DNA of 32,363 nucleotides from Verrucomicrobiota bacterium (GTDB lineage Bacteria; Verrucomicrobiota; Verrucomicrobiia; Limisphaerales; UBA1096): NCBI GenBank assembly GCA_018674955.1, contig JABGZB010000138.1, positions 1 to 32,363 of the forward strand, read 5' to 3'. Shown piece by piece: positions 8,410 to 17,606 of this stretch (position 1 is its first letter; each line of letters starts with the position of its first letter). The notes under the pieces were generated by a model. It saw only the letters and a program-made list of their open reading frames with translations, ran no database searches and was not told where the DNA came from. The position numbers and the translations under genes were made by a program.

Positions 8410-11019
8410 TCACTGCTTCAGGAAGGCGATGAGGTTGGCCAGTTCCTGTCGGGTCATCGTTTTCTCCAACTCGTTCGGCATGAGCGACAACGGGCTGGCC
8501 CGGACGGCTTTCACTTCGGAGCGGGCGAGCGTCTTGGTGAAGCCAAGCGGCAGCTTGAGCGTGAGTTGGGCCGGCGTGTCGGCGGTCAGCAAACCGGCAA
8601 AGATCTGCCCGTCTTTCGTGTCCACCTCGTACATTGTGTTTCCGCCGACCACTTCGTGGTTTGGCACGATGATGTGCAGCAGCAGCGTCTCCGCCGGTTG
8701 GTTGCGCAAGCCGGTGAGGTCCGGCCCGACCGCATAGCCCTCGCTGCCGTGCGTGTGGCAAAGAGCGCAGGCACGGGTGAAAATTTTCGCGCCACCGGCG
8801 GTATCGGTTTTCAGTTTCAAAACCGGCTTGAGCAACTCGTAGGCTTTCATCCGGTCGCCATTAGGCAGCTTGGCGAACAGTTTTTTCGCTCTCGCGCCGA
8901 CGGGCTTGCTCCGTTCTAACGTTTGGCGGCGCGCCGGTGAAAGTGCGTGTATCGGCACGACGCCTGACTCGAGCGCAGCCATGAGCGCCGGATGATACGT
9001 GGAACGGCCCAATAGCACACCCGTAACCGCCTCTCGCAACCCCGGCGCGTAACCGCCCCAACGCCGCTTGGCCAACAGCGCCTTGGCCACCCTGGCGTCA
9101 TCGAATTGCCCTAGCGCTTTTGCCGCAGCCAGTCTCACCGACCCCAGCTCAGTCGCCGTCAACAGCGCGAGCAGCGTCTCCCCTTCCGCAGCAAAACTCG
9201 AGTGCCCAAGCAGCGCGATACTGCCCAAGCGCCCCGCTCCCTCGCCGCTCTTGGCCAACGTCCGAGCCGACGCGAAAATCGTCTCGACGTTTTCGCGCGC
9301 GTTGGTGTTTCCGTCTGTGAGTTCAGCAAGGCTAGAACTTGCACCGTCGATGATGCCGCCGAGCAGCGCCGTCCGCTCGTGTCCGCTCCAGTCGGAGCCA
9401 ACGGCCATGTGCCGGGCGATCACGCCGCCGGTCTCTTTCGACGGTCGCGTTATCGCGATCACCTGGCCAAGCGCAACCAGCGCCGGAGCGAGGCTCGGCC
9501 GCTTGGCCAAGCGACCGGCGGACAATTCGTCGAGTAACTCAACGGACAAATTGCCCATCGAACTGAGCACGGCGGCACGCGTCCATTTGTCGTCGGTACC
9601 GGCCGAAAGCACCTTCGCCAATAGCTTGGTTTTTTGTGCGTCACGCACTTGGCCAAGCTGCAGCGCGGCCTGAAAACGGAGGCGTGCGTCGTCAGAATTG
9701 GCAAGCTGCTCGAGCTTGGCCAAGGGCTGCGCTAGGCCAAGTTTACCCTGGCTGAGTTGAAGTGTCTTGAGCGCGGCAATCTTGGACTCGGCGGTCGGTT
9801 TTCCGGCGACAGTGCCCGGCTGAAGGACGCGCCAAATGCGGCCCTTGTCCGTCCCGGCGAGAAACGGAAGTTTCCCCCGAATCGGCTTGGGCAGATAGCG
9901 GGGGTGGTCAATGTATTGGCGAACCATATCACAAATATACAGCGCGCCGTCCGGACCGACGGTGGCGTGAACGGGACGAAACCATTGATCCGCCGACGCA
10001 AGAAAATCCCTGCCAGGCGTGGGATGCTCTGCGAGAAACGTCGCCCCGCTTGGCCTGAGGCGTTGGCGCTGTACGAGGTTTTGCGCCGGCTCGCAAATGA
10101 ACGCGCTCTCGCCGCGAATGCAGATTCCGCTGGCGCTCGTGTAAGTGCCCGTGTGTTGCTGGTTGATGAGGCTCGGAATGTACGTGGCCGCCGTGGTGTC
10201 GGGGCTGATCGGATAAACTTTCGCTGCGACCGGCACGACGTTCTCGACTGTCTCGGTAAACGCAAAATGCAGGTTGCGTTTCAGGATGCCCGGCGACAAA
10301 ACGACGTGCATCAGCGGGTTGCGATTGCTCGAAACGAAGCGGTGGCCAAGCGCATCGAAACATTGGCCAAATTGCCCAACACCGGCGAGAGGCTCGTACA
10401 CGAATGTCTCCGGGTGAAACCGCCCGTCCTGCCGCTTAGCCGTCACGGCGGGGCGATTGGGGTGCAGTGGGCTGGTGACCTTCGCGTCGGTGAGGCCGCT
10501 CGTGATGTACACCCAACCGTCCGGCCCCAACGTCGGGCTGGCGACGCGGAGTTGCTCGCTGCTGCTCTTCGTGCCGAAACCGGTCAGGACGATTTGCCTC
10601 ACGTCGGCCCGGCCATCGCCGGTGGTGTCCTTGAGAAACCAGATGTCCGGAGCGCAGGTCAGGAACGCGCCGCGGTCCCACGGCAGGATGCCGTTGGGAA
10701 ACGTGAACCCGTCGGCGAAGGTTGTACGTTTTTCAAACCGCCCGTCGCCGTCAGCATCCTCGAGCAGCACCACCGTACCCAGCGTGAGTGGGCTCTCGCC
10801 AAGTTGCGGATAGCTGCGCCCCTCGACCACAAGCATCCGCCCTGCGTCGTCAAAGCACAGCGCCACGGGATCGCGCACCAGCGGCTCGGCGGCTGCAATC
10901 TCCACGCGCACGCCCGGCTCGACTTGAAACGCTGCAAGAGCCTCCGGCGGCGAAAGAGGCCCGGGCGCGGCGAGAAGTGTGCCGGGGAGAACGGCGGCGA
11001 GTATGGCAAATCGTATCAT
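8410..11019 (-). CDS. PVC-type membrane-bound dehydrogenase/NHL-HEAT-cytochrome c protein
   Basis: ORF track gives 8410..11280, but the signal peptide begins at MIRFAILAAVLPGTLLAAPG (ATG at 11019). Beta-propeller-like N-terminus, HEAT-like middle, C-terminal CALCH heme motif with GYAVGPDLTGL. Confidence 0.88.
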   Translation of the reverse strand: MIRFAILAAVLPGTLLAAPGPLSPPEALAAFQVEPGVRVEIAAAEPLVRDPVALCFDDAGRMLVVEGRSYPQLGESPLTLGTVVLLEDADGDGRFEKRTTFADGFTFPNGILPWDRGAFLTCAPDIWFLKDTTGDGRADVRQIVLTGFGTKSSSEQLRVASPTLGPDGWVYITSGLTDAKVTSPLHPNRPAVTAKRQDGRFHPETFVYEPLAGVGQFGQCFDALGHRFVSSNRNPLMHVVLSPGILKRNLHFAFTETVENVVPVAAKVYPISPDTTAATYIPSLINQQHTGTYTSASGICIRGESAFICEPAQNLVQRQRLRPSGATFLAEHPTPGRDFLASADQWFRPVHATVGPDGALYICDMVRQYIDHPRYLPKPIRGKLPFLAGTDKGRIWRVLQPGTVAGKPTAESKIAALKTLQLSQGKLGLAQPLAKLEQLANSDDARLRFQAALQLGQVRDAQKTKLLAKVLSAGTDDKWTRAAVLSSMGNLSVELLDELSAGRLAKRPSLAPALVALGQVIAITRPSKETGGVIARHMAVGSDWSGHERTALLGGIIDGASSSLAELTDGNTNARENVETIFASARTLAKSGEGAGRLGSIALLGHSSFAAEGETLLALLTATELGSVRLAAAKALGQFDDARVAKALLAKRRWGGYAPGLREAVTGVLLGRSTYHPALMAALESGVVPIHALSPARRQTLERSKPVGARAKKLFAKLPNGDRMKAYELLKPVLKLKTDTAGGAKIFTRACALCHTHGSEGYAVGPDLTGLRNQPAETLLLHIIVPNHEVVGGNTMYEVDTKDGQIFAGLLTADTPAQLTLKLPLGFTKTLARSEVKAVRASPLSLMPNELEKTMTRQELANLIAFLKQ

Positions 11020-11076
11020 GAAGCAACTTGGCTTGGCGAAGTCTAGCGGCGCACACCGCGTATTCAACTCCCGCAC

Positions 11077-11096
11077 TTGACCAAGCGCTTGGTCAA
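11077..11096. promoter_or_regulatory. Perfect 20-bp palindrome TTGACCAAGCGCTTGGTCAA in a divergent intergenic region
   Basis: Direct reading; self-reverse-complementary over 20 bp, between the start of the 8410..11019 gene (-) and tdh (+). Regulatory role is inference. Confidence 0.55.
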
Positions 11097-11161
11097 TTTT
11101 TACTTTTGGCTTCCAACCCGGAGCCTCAACGTCCATTAAATGGAAATCTTTTTTCTGAAAG

Positions 11162-12184
11162 ATGAAGGCACTCGTAAAAAAACAATCTGGAGAGGGACTT
11201 TGGATTGAGGACGTGCCGCAGCCCGGGTTGGCGGCCAATGATGTCCTCATCAAGGTCAACCGCGCCGGTATCTGCGGCACCGATCTGCATATTTACAAAT
11301 GGAACGACTGGGCCAGTAAAACCGTGCCGGTGCCGCTCGTGGTAGGGCATGAGTTCGTCGGCGAAATCGTTGAGGTCGGCGGAGACGTCCGTGACTTCCG
11401 AGTCGGCGAACTGGTGAGCGGCGAGGGGCACGTGGTTTGCGGGCATTGCCGCAACTGCATGGCCGGCCGGAGGCACCTGTGCAACGACACCGCCGGCATC
11501 GGCGTCACGCGGCCCGGCGCATTCGCCGAGTACATTGCCCTGCCGCAAACCAACGTGTGGGTGCACAAGCCGGGCATCGATCTCGACGTCGCCTCCATCT
11601 TCGATCCGTTCGGCAACGCCACACACTCCACGCTGAGTTTTCCTGTACTGGGCGAGGACGTGCTCGTCACCGGCGCGGGGCCAATCGGCATCATCTCCGC
11701 CGCAATCGCCCGGTACGCCGGTGCGCGGCACGTGGTGATCACCGACGTGAACGACTACCGGCTCGACTTGGCCAAGCGCGTGGGCGTCACGCGCGCGGTG
11801 AATGTCGCCAACGAATCGCTCGCCGACGTGCAGAAGGAACTCGGCATGGACGAAGGTTTCGACGTGGGCCTCGAGATGAGTGGCAACCCGGATGCGTTCA
11901 ACGACATGCTCGCCTACATGTGCCACGGCGGCAAGATCGCCATGCTCGGCATCCCCGAGAAGGAGATGGCCATCGACTGGAACACGGTCGTTTTCAACAT
12001 GCTCACCATCAAGGGCATCTACGGCCGCGAAATGTACGAGACATGGTACAAGATGACCGTGATGCTCGAGGGCGGCCTCGACATAGCACCGGTGATCACA
12101 CACCGGTTTATGTTCGCCGATTTCCAGCAAGGATTCGAAACCGCCCTCAGCGGCGAAAGTGGCAAGGTGATTTTAGAATGGTAG
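11162..12184 (+). CDS. tdh: L-threonine 3-dehydrogenase
   Basis: 340 aa zinc-dependent [46 protein letters not shown]; directly followed by kbl. Confidence 0.93.
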   Translation: MKALVKKQSGEGLWIEDVPQPGLAANDVLIKVNRAGICGTDLHIYKWNDWASKTVPVPLVVGHEFVGEIVEVGGDVRDFRVGELVSGEGHVVCGHCRNCMAGRRHLCNDTAGIGVTRPGAFAEYIALPQTNVWVHKPGIDLDVASIFDPFGNATHSTLSFPVLGEDVLVTGAGPIGIISAAIARYAGARHVVITDVNDYRLDLAKRVGVTRAVNVANESLADVQKELGMDEGFDVGLEMSGNPDAFNDMLAYMCHGGKIAMLGIPEKEMAIDWNTVVFNMLTIKGIYGREMYETWYKMTVMLEGGLDIAPVITHRFMFADFQQGFETALSGESGKVILEW

Positions 12185-12185
12185 A

Positions 12186-13370
12186 ATGTACGGCAACCTA
12201 AAAACCCAACTGCAAACCGAACTGGACGAAATCCGCGCGGCGGGCCTTTACAAGGGCGAGCGTGTCATCGACACGCCGCAGGGCGCGCGCGTGGGCGTGG
12301 GGCGCGAGGCGCCGGTGCTGAACATGTGCGCCAACAATTACCTTGGCCTCGCGAGCCATCCCGACGTCATCGCCGCCGCACGCGATGCGTTGGACGAATG
12401 GGGCTACGGCCTCGCGAGCGTGCGCTTCATTTGCGGCACGCAAAAGATCCACAAACAACTCGAGGAAAAACTCAGCGACTTTCTTGGCACGGAGGACACG
12501 ATTCTTTACACGTCCTGCTTCGACGCCAACGGCGGGTTGTTCGAGACGCTGCTCGGCCCCGACGACGCCGTCATCTCCGACGAACTCAACCACGCCTCCA
12601 TAATCGACGGCGTGCGCCTCTGCAAGGCCAAGCGCTTCCGCTACAAAAACAACGACATGGCCGACCTCGCCGCTCAACTCCAAGCGGCTAACGGTTCGCG
12701 CCGTATTCTCATCGTCACCGACGGCGTGTTTTCGATGGACGGTTACCTCGCAAACCTCCCCGCCATCTGCGACCTCGCCGACGAGCACAGCGCGCTGGTG
12801 ATGGTCGACGACTCTCACGCAGTCGGCTTCATGGGCGCGCGCGGCCGCGGCACGCACGAGCATCACAACGTGATGGGCCGCATCGACATCATCACCGGCA
12901 CACTCGGCAAAGCCCTCGGCGGCGCCAGCGGCGGCTACACCAGCGGCCGCGCGGAAATCGTCGAAACCCTCCGCCAACGCTCGCGCCCCTATCTCTTTTC
13001 CAACACCGTCGCCCCCAGCATTGTCGCTGCTTCGATAAAAGCCATCGATTTACTGAACTCCTCCACCGAACTCCGCGACCGACTCGAGACCAACACAAAG
13101 TTTTTCCGTGACCAAATGGCCGACACCGGCTTTCACATTCTCGAAGGCACGCACCCCATCACGCCCATCATGCTCGGCGATGCCGCCCTCGCCAGCCGTT
13201 TCGCCGATGTGATGCTCAAGAAAGGCGTTTACGTCATCGGTTTCTCCTTCCCCGTCGTGTCCAAGGGCAAGGCGCGCATTCGCACGCAAATTTCTGCGAC
13301 ACACACAGAGGAAGATCTCAAGTTTGCCATCGTCAAGTTCGCCGAGGCAAAAACCGATATGGGGATCTGA
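12186..13370 (+). CDS. kbl: Glycine C-acetyltransferase (2-amino-3-ketobutyrate CoA ligase)
   Basis: 394 aa PLP-dependent alpha-oxoamine synthase: [54 protein letters not shown]. Confidence 0.94.
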   Translation: MYGNLKTQLQTELDEIRAAGLYKGERVIDTPQGARVGVGREAPVLNMCANNYLGLASHPDVIAAARDALDEWGYGLASVRFICGTQKIHKQLEEKLSDFLGTEDTILYTSCFDANGGLFETLLGPDDAVISDELNHASIIDGVRLCKAKRFRYKNNDMADLAAQLQAANGSRRILIVTDGVFSMDGYLANLPAICDLADEHSALVMVDDSHAVGFMGARGRGTHEHHNVMGRIDIITGTLGKALGGASGGYTSGRAEIVETLRQRSRPYLFSNTVAPSIVAASIKAIDLLNSSTELRDRLETNTKFFRDQMADTGFHILEGTHPITPIMLGDAALASRFADVMLKKGVYVIGFSFPVVSKGKARIRTQISATHTEEDLKFAIVKFAEAKTDMGI

Positions 13371-13429
13371 ACAAAGTTGCTTCGTTCGGAGATGCTCCGT
13401 ACGCTTGGCTGGTCGCAACAAATGTCGTC

Positions 13430-14398
13430 ATGCAACGAATCACCCGGGATCAAGCTCGTAAGTTCGCCTTTGATTGGCGGGATGAACCACTCCTCCGCGT
13501 TCAACCGGGCGAATCGTTCGAGATCGAAACATGGGATGCCGGTTCTGGGTTTTTCAAAACACCGAGCGACAAGGCCATCCCGACCAACCGGCCCGGCTTC
13601 GACAGTCATCCACCCCTGGCCAACCCGATCGGCGGACCGGTTTACATCGACGGCGCTGAGCGCGGTGATGTGTTGCTGATCGACATCGAGGATATTGAGG
13701 TGAGTGATTACTCATGGGTGGCCATTGGCCCCAAGCGCGGTCCACTCGGTGAATCCACCCGCTGGCCCGAGCTTTCCAGCCAATATACAACCAAGATATT
13801 TAAACATAGCCCGGGGCCAAGCGGTACAATGCGGGATGGCACGATGCAGTTTAACGACGAGATCGCCTGGCCAATCACACCGTTCATTGGAACGATCGGC
13901 GTCGCCCCGGAACGCGAAGTGACCACCAGTATTGACGGCCAAGGCCCATGGGGAGGCAATCTCGACATCCGCGACGTGACCGTTGGCAATCGAATCCACC
14001 TCCCGGTCTTTCACGAGGGAGCCCTGTTTTATCTCGGCGACGTGCACGCCAGCCAGGGTGACACTGAGTACACCGGCACAGCGGCAGAGACCTGCGCCAC
14101 CGTCCGTGTGCGATTCGAGTTGGTGAAAGAAAAACGCCTTCCGTTCATGCGCATCGAAAAACCGGACAGCATCATTTCAGTGCATGCCGCACGACCACTC
14201 GAGTTGGCAGTGGACACAGCAACCCAACATCTCATAGCCTGGATGACCGACGAGTACGGCATGTCAGCAACCGACGCCTACTGCCTCGTCAGCACCTGCC
14301 CGGATTTCCGGATCAACATTTATCAGATGGTCAACATGGGCAGCCTGAGTTTCGTCGCCGGCGCCGAGATGACGAAAAATATTCTCGAAAAAACCTGA
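13430..14398 (+). CDS. Acetamidase/formamidase family protein
   Basis: 322 aa; GDVLLIDIEDIEV, FIGTIGVAPE, GPWGGNLDIRDVTVGNRIHLPVFHEGALFYLGDVHASQGDTEYTGTAAET. Confidence 0.9.
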   Translation: MQRITRDQARKFAFDWRDEPLLRVQPGESFEIETWDAGSGFFKTPSDKAIPTNRPGFDSHPPLANPIGGPVYIDGAERGDVLLIDIEDIEVSDYSWVAIGPKRGPLGESTRWPELSSQYTTKIFKHSPGPSGTMRDGTMQFNDEIAWPITPFIGTIGVAPEREVTTSIDGQGPWGGNLDIRDVTVGNRIHLPVFHEGALFYLGDVHASQGDTEYTGTAAETCATVRVRFELVKEKRLPFMRIEKPDSIISVHAARPLELAVDTATQHLIAWMTDEYGMSATDAYCLVSTCPDFRINIYQMVNMGSLSFVAGAEMTKNILEKT

Positions 14399-14506
14399 CC
14401 GGCACGCTGCCTTGCCGACAGATGAGCAGGCTGGTCAATTTTTATTCGTTATGAACTTCACGAGCGTGATGGTTTCGCGCTCAGTGAGGGTGTTGAGAAA
14501 CCCAAC

Positions 14507-15304
14507 TCAAAAAGCGTTCCGACGCTGCAGCGGATCCCAGTTCTCGATGTGTTCCGCAGTGTTGTCACGCCTGGGGTTGATCGTGCGGTCCGGGTCGTCA
14601 TACGACTGCACATGACCATCCACAAACACCACCGGCGCGGAGTTGCTGTGCCGCAAGCTTGCCACACCCTCGTTGGCGCGGTTGATAAACGGCCACCACA
14701 TCGTGAGAGACCAGTGACCACCTGTTTTTTGCTCTGAGTCGGCGAGGTTGATGCACTCGACAGGACTTCGCACCGAACCCAGCTTCACCTCGTACCCGCT
14801 TGGGAGATTGCCACTCTTCTCACCCTGGCGTCCCGGCATCTGCCCGAGAAAGTAGGAGTTCTGCCCGTAGCCGATGCTGTGCGCGTCGAACCGCCACTTG
14901 TCATGCTGTTTGGATGCATTTTGGAACTTGTCGTGCCGCAGATCGGGGCAGCGGTACGCCTGATCCGATGGTGCGTAGCCGTAGATAAGGGTGAACCAGG
15001 TCTCCTCCCGCGAGAACGACATGCCCTTGTTCAGTTCAACCAAGCGCTGGAACCCCTTGCTCGGCGTCCGGTTTAGTGCCCGACGGTGGTACGGGAATAT
15101 ATCGTCGTTGTCGTCCATGTACATCATGTTTGCCAAGCCAAGTTGGCGCAGTTGGTTACCACACTTTGCGCGAACAGCAATGGTCTTACTCTTGGCCAAA
15201 GCAGGTAGAAGCATTCCGGCCAAAATCGCGATAATGGCGATTACCACCAGCAACTCGATCAAGGTAAATGCTGACAACGAAATATTAGTGTTTCGCTTAT
15301 TCAT
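14507..15304 (-). CDS. Prepilin-type N-terminal cleavage/methylation domain protein with H-X9-DG C-terminal motif
   Basis: [29 protein letters not shown] at N-terminus; [12 protein letters not shown] near C-terminus (H, nine residues, DG). Confidence 0.92.
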   Translation of the reverse strand: MNKRNTNISLSAFTLIELLVVIAIIAILAGMLLPALAKSKTIAVRAKCGNQLRQLGLANMMYMDDNDDIFPYHRRALNRTPSKGFQRLVELNKGMSFSREETWFTLIYGYAPSDQAYRCPDLRHDKFQNASKQHDKWRFDAHSIGYGQNSYFLGQMPGRQGEKSGNLPSGYEVKLGSVRSPVECINLADSEQKTGGHWSLTMWWPFINRANEGVASLRHSNSAPVVFVDGHVQSYDDPDRTINPRRDNTAEHIENWDPLQRRNAF

Positions 15305-15325
15305 TTTATCGTTAATTCTTTAACC

Positions 15326-15350
15326 TAACTTACTCTGATTCTGTAAGTTA
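15326..15350. promoter_or_regulatory. Inverted repeat TAACTTAC-N9-GTAAGTTA upstream of the prepilin-like gene
   Basis: Arms 15326-15333 and 15343-15350, perfect 8-bp stem in AT-rich intergenic DNA; function unknown. Confidence 0.4.
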
Positions 15351-15496
15351 ATGTGTTTTCACAAAGATCAGATACAGCAGGAAAACTAACTGTTTTTTGA
15401 TAAGAAACAACAACAAAACAGATAGGCTATAATCATCTTGTCAAAACAATTTTAGAGCGGTTTAACGAAATCGTAAAGAAGGTAAAATCGCACTGA

Positions 15497-16690
15497 CTAA
15501 TGTACCTCGGCCGATAGACCAAGCGCTTCCTCCAACAACTGCCAGCAGACGAGTTGCATGCGGGGGAAGTGGAACGGCCCTTTCCACAGATTGCCCTTGA
15601 GCGGGACGGAAACGGTCCCGTCCCGGTGCAAATACCCAAACCACTCGCCGTGCTCCGGGTCGGCAAATTGGGCGTAAGCCCAATCGTGAACCTGCTGATG
15701 CCATTTGGCATACTTTTCATCTCCTGTAAGCAACCAGGCAAGCAGCGTGGCGATGATTGCCTCGTTGTGTGGCCACCAGAATTTCATGTCATGCCAATAC
15801 TCCTGCACTGGCTTGCCATGTACGTCGCGAAAATAAAACAATCCACCGTACTCGTTGTCCCATCCCCTCGCCCACATCCAGTCGAGAATCTGGCAACCCA
15901 TCCGGATAAGATCCGGTTCGTTGCCACGCAGTTTGGCCTCCCAAAGGATGAACCAGGCGCACTCGATCGCATGGCCGGGGTTGAGCATTCGGCCGTCGAA
16001 GTGATCGATCATTGAACCGTTCGGCGCGACGGTTTCCATCACGCACTCGATCTCCGGCTTCATGAAGTCCCGGCGGATCTCCTCAATCGCCGCATCGACG
16101 TCGACCGTGAACGACTCGTCGCCCAAATTCCGGCGCAACTCCTGCGCGGTGACCATTTGAATCATCGGCGCGCCGATGGCCTTGGCCGGGCGCGTGTCGG
16201 TGAACTTCGACTCGGTCAGCGACGGTTCAGTGAAGTGACGCTTGGCCAAGTGAAACAGAACGCGAGCCTTCTCCGCTTGGCCAAGCTCACCGGTCGCCTT
16301 GGCCATGGCCGCAAACGCAATCGCAGCAAACGTCTCGGTAAAAACATAGCGCCGTTTGCGAATCGGCGCACCCTCGCGTGTGACGTGAAACCACATCCGC
16401 CCGTCGGTGTCGAAGCCACAACTCGAAATAAAATCGAGCCCGCGACCGGCCCAAGCGAGCCACTCTCTCCTTGGCTCGACCGTGTTGTAAATCGTGGCCA
16501 GCAACCAGGTCGCACGGCACTGCTGCCACATGCCCTTGTCGGTGTCCAGCAGGGAGCCGTCGCGGTCGCGGGCCAGCAGAAAGCCGCCATGCTCGTCGTC
16601 CACGCAACGCGGCCACCAAAACGGCAGCGTGTCATCCAGCAGGCCGTCCCGATAGACGGCGAGCAATTCGCGTTGGCGTGATTCCTTCAT
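15497..16690 (-). CDS. AGE/renin-binding-protein family epimerase (candidate N-acetylglucosamine 2-epimerase)
   Basis: 397 aa; (alpha/alpha)6-type AGE family signature regions: DDEHGGFLLARDRDG, DKGMWQQCRATWLLATIYN, MLNPGHAIECAWFILWEA, KFWWPHNEAIIA. Confidence 0.9.
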   Translation of the reverse strand: MKESRQRELLAVYRDGLLDDTLPFWWPRCVDDEHGGFLLARDRDGSLLDTDKGMWQQCRATWLLATIYNTVEPRREWLAWAGRGLDFISSCGFDTDGRMWFHVTREGAPIRKRRYVFTETFAAIAFAAMAKATGELGQAEKARVLFHLAKRHFTEPSLTESKFTDTRPAKAIGAPMIQMVTAQELRRNLGDESFTVDVDAAIEEIRRDFMKPEIECVMETVAPNGSMIDHFDGRMLNPGHAIECAWFILWEAKLRGNEPDLIRMGCQILDWMWARGWDNEYGGLFYFRDVHGKPVQEYWHDMKFWWPHNEAIIATLLAWLLTGDEKYAKWHQQVHDWAYAQFADPEHGEWFGYLHRDGTVSVPLKGNLWKGPFHFPRMQLVCWQLLEEALGLSAEVH

Positions 16691-16691
16691 C

Positions 16692-17606
16692 TCAGGAGTT
16701 CGCCCAGTCGAAGAAACCGATCTTCTCCAAATCCTGTTTCAAGTTACCGATCGATTCCCGCGCCAGGGTGCATAACGGCGGGCGCGCCGGGCCGCAGTCC
16801 ACACCGACCATCGCCATCACCGACTTGGCCGCCGGCGTGTAGTTGTGCTTTGCGATGGTGCGAATCATTTCTGCGGATCTACCCTGCTCACGCTGGGCAG
16901 CCTCAGTGTTGCCCTCGTCGAACGATGAGATAATCCTTCGATAGAGCGGCGCAGAAAAATTATATGAACTGCCGACTGCACCCCTGCAGCCGATCTGCAG
17001 TCCTTCGAGCAGTTCTTCGTCGCACCCAAAGAGCATGTCTGGCGCATAACCGTTCATTGCGAATATCGCCCGCAACTGGTCGCGGTCGGGGTTGGTGTAT
17101 TTCACGCCGGCCATGCCGGGAATGTTTTTTCTGGCTCGCACCACGAATTCCGCCGTATCAACCGTCACTCCGGTCATTGCCGGAATATCATAAAAATAAA
17201 AGGGCAGTTCAGGTGCGGGCTTGGCCACTTCCGCAAACCAGTCGAGCAGAGCCTCCGCGTCGGCTGGCTTGAAAAAGTTCGGGGCCATCGCCGAGATGGC
17301 ATCGGCGCCGGCATCTCTCGCCGAGCGCACCAGTGCCTGGGCATCGGGTAGATTGTTGTGACCGACATGCGCGATGAATTTCAGCCCGTTGCGATGGGCC
17401 ACCCGGCCCCAGACGTCGAAGAGTTTCAGCCGCTCACCGGTCGTCAGCGAATGGCACTCACCGGTTGTGCCCGTGACAAAAACCCCGCTAGTTCCGTTCT
17501 TGGCCAAGTGCTCAGCCTGGGCAGGAACCCGATCGTAATTCACGGTAAAATCAGCGTGCATCGGTGTGTGCACTGCCGCAATCAATCCTTTCAATTTTAT
17601 ACTCAT
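16692..17606 (-). CDS. N-acetylneuraminate lyase-like member of the DHDPS/NAL superfamily (NPL-like)
   Basis: 304 aa; GVFVTGTTGECHSLTTGERLKL, FYFYDIPAMTGV, GMAGVKYT (Schiff-base Lys region), GCRGAVGSSYNF; resembles recalled animal NPL sequences. Confidence 0.85.
   Translation of the reverse strand: MSIKLKGLIAAVHTPMHADFTVNYDRVPAQAEHLAKNGTSGVFVTGTTGECHSLTTGERLKLFDVWGRVAHRNGLKFIAHVGHNNLPDAQALVRSARDAGADAISAMAPNFFKPADAEALLDWFAEVAKPAPELPFYFYDIPAMTGVTVDTAEFVVRARKNIPGMAGVKYTNPDRDQLRAIFAMNGYAPDMLFGCDEELLEGLQIGCRGAVGSSYNFSAPLYRRIISSFDEGNTEAAQREQGRSAEMIRTIAKHNYTPAAKSVMAMVGVDCGPARPPLCTLARESIGNLKQDLEKIGFFDWANS

Noticed and set aside
9757-11046. 429-aa plus-strand ORF
   Set aside because: Antisense to the PVC-type cytochrome gene; Arg-rich, no recognisable domain.
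11020-11280. N-terminal extension of the PVC cytochrome ORF
   Set aside because: Would overlap the divergent tdh gene and precede an obvious signal peptide starting at 11019.
11126-12130. 334-aa antisense ORF opposite tdh
   Set aside because: Runs opposite a well-supported tdh gene; His/Val/Asp-rich shadow composition typical of GC-rich antisense reading frames.
12198-12977. 259-aa minus-strand ORF
   Set aside because: Antisense shadow of kbl.
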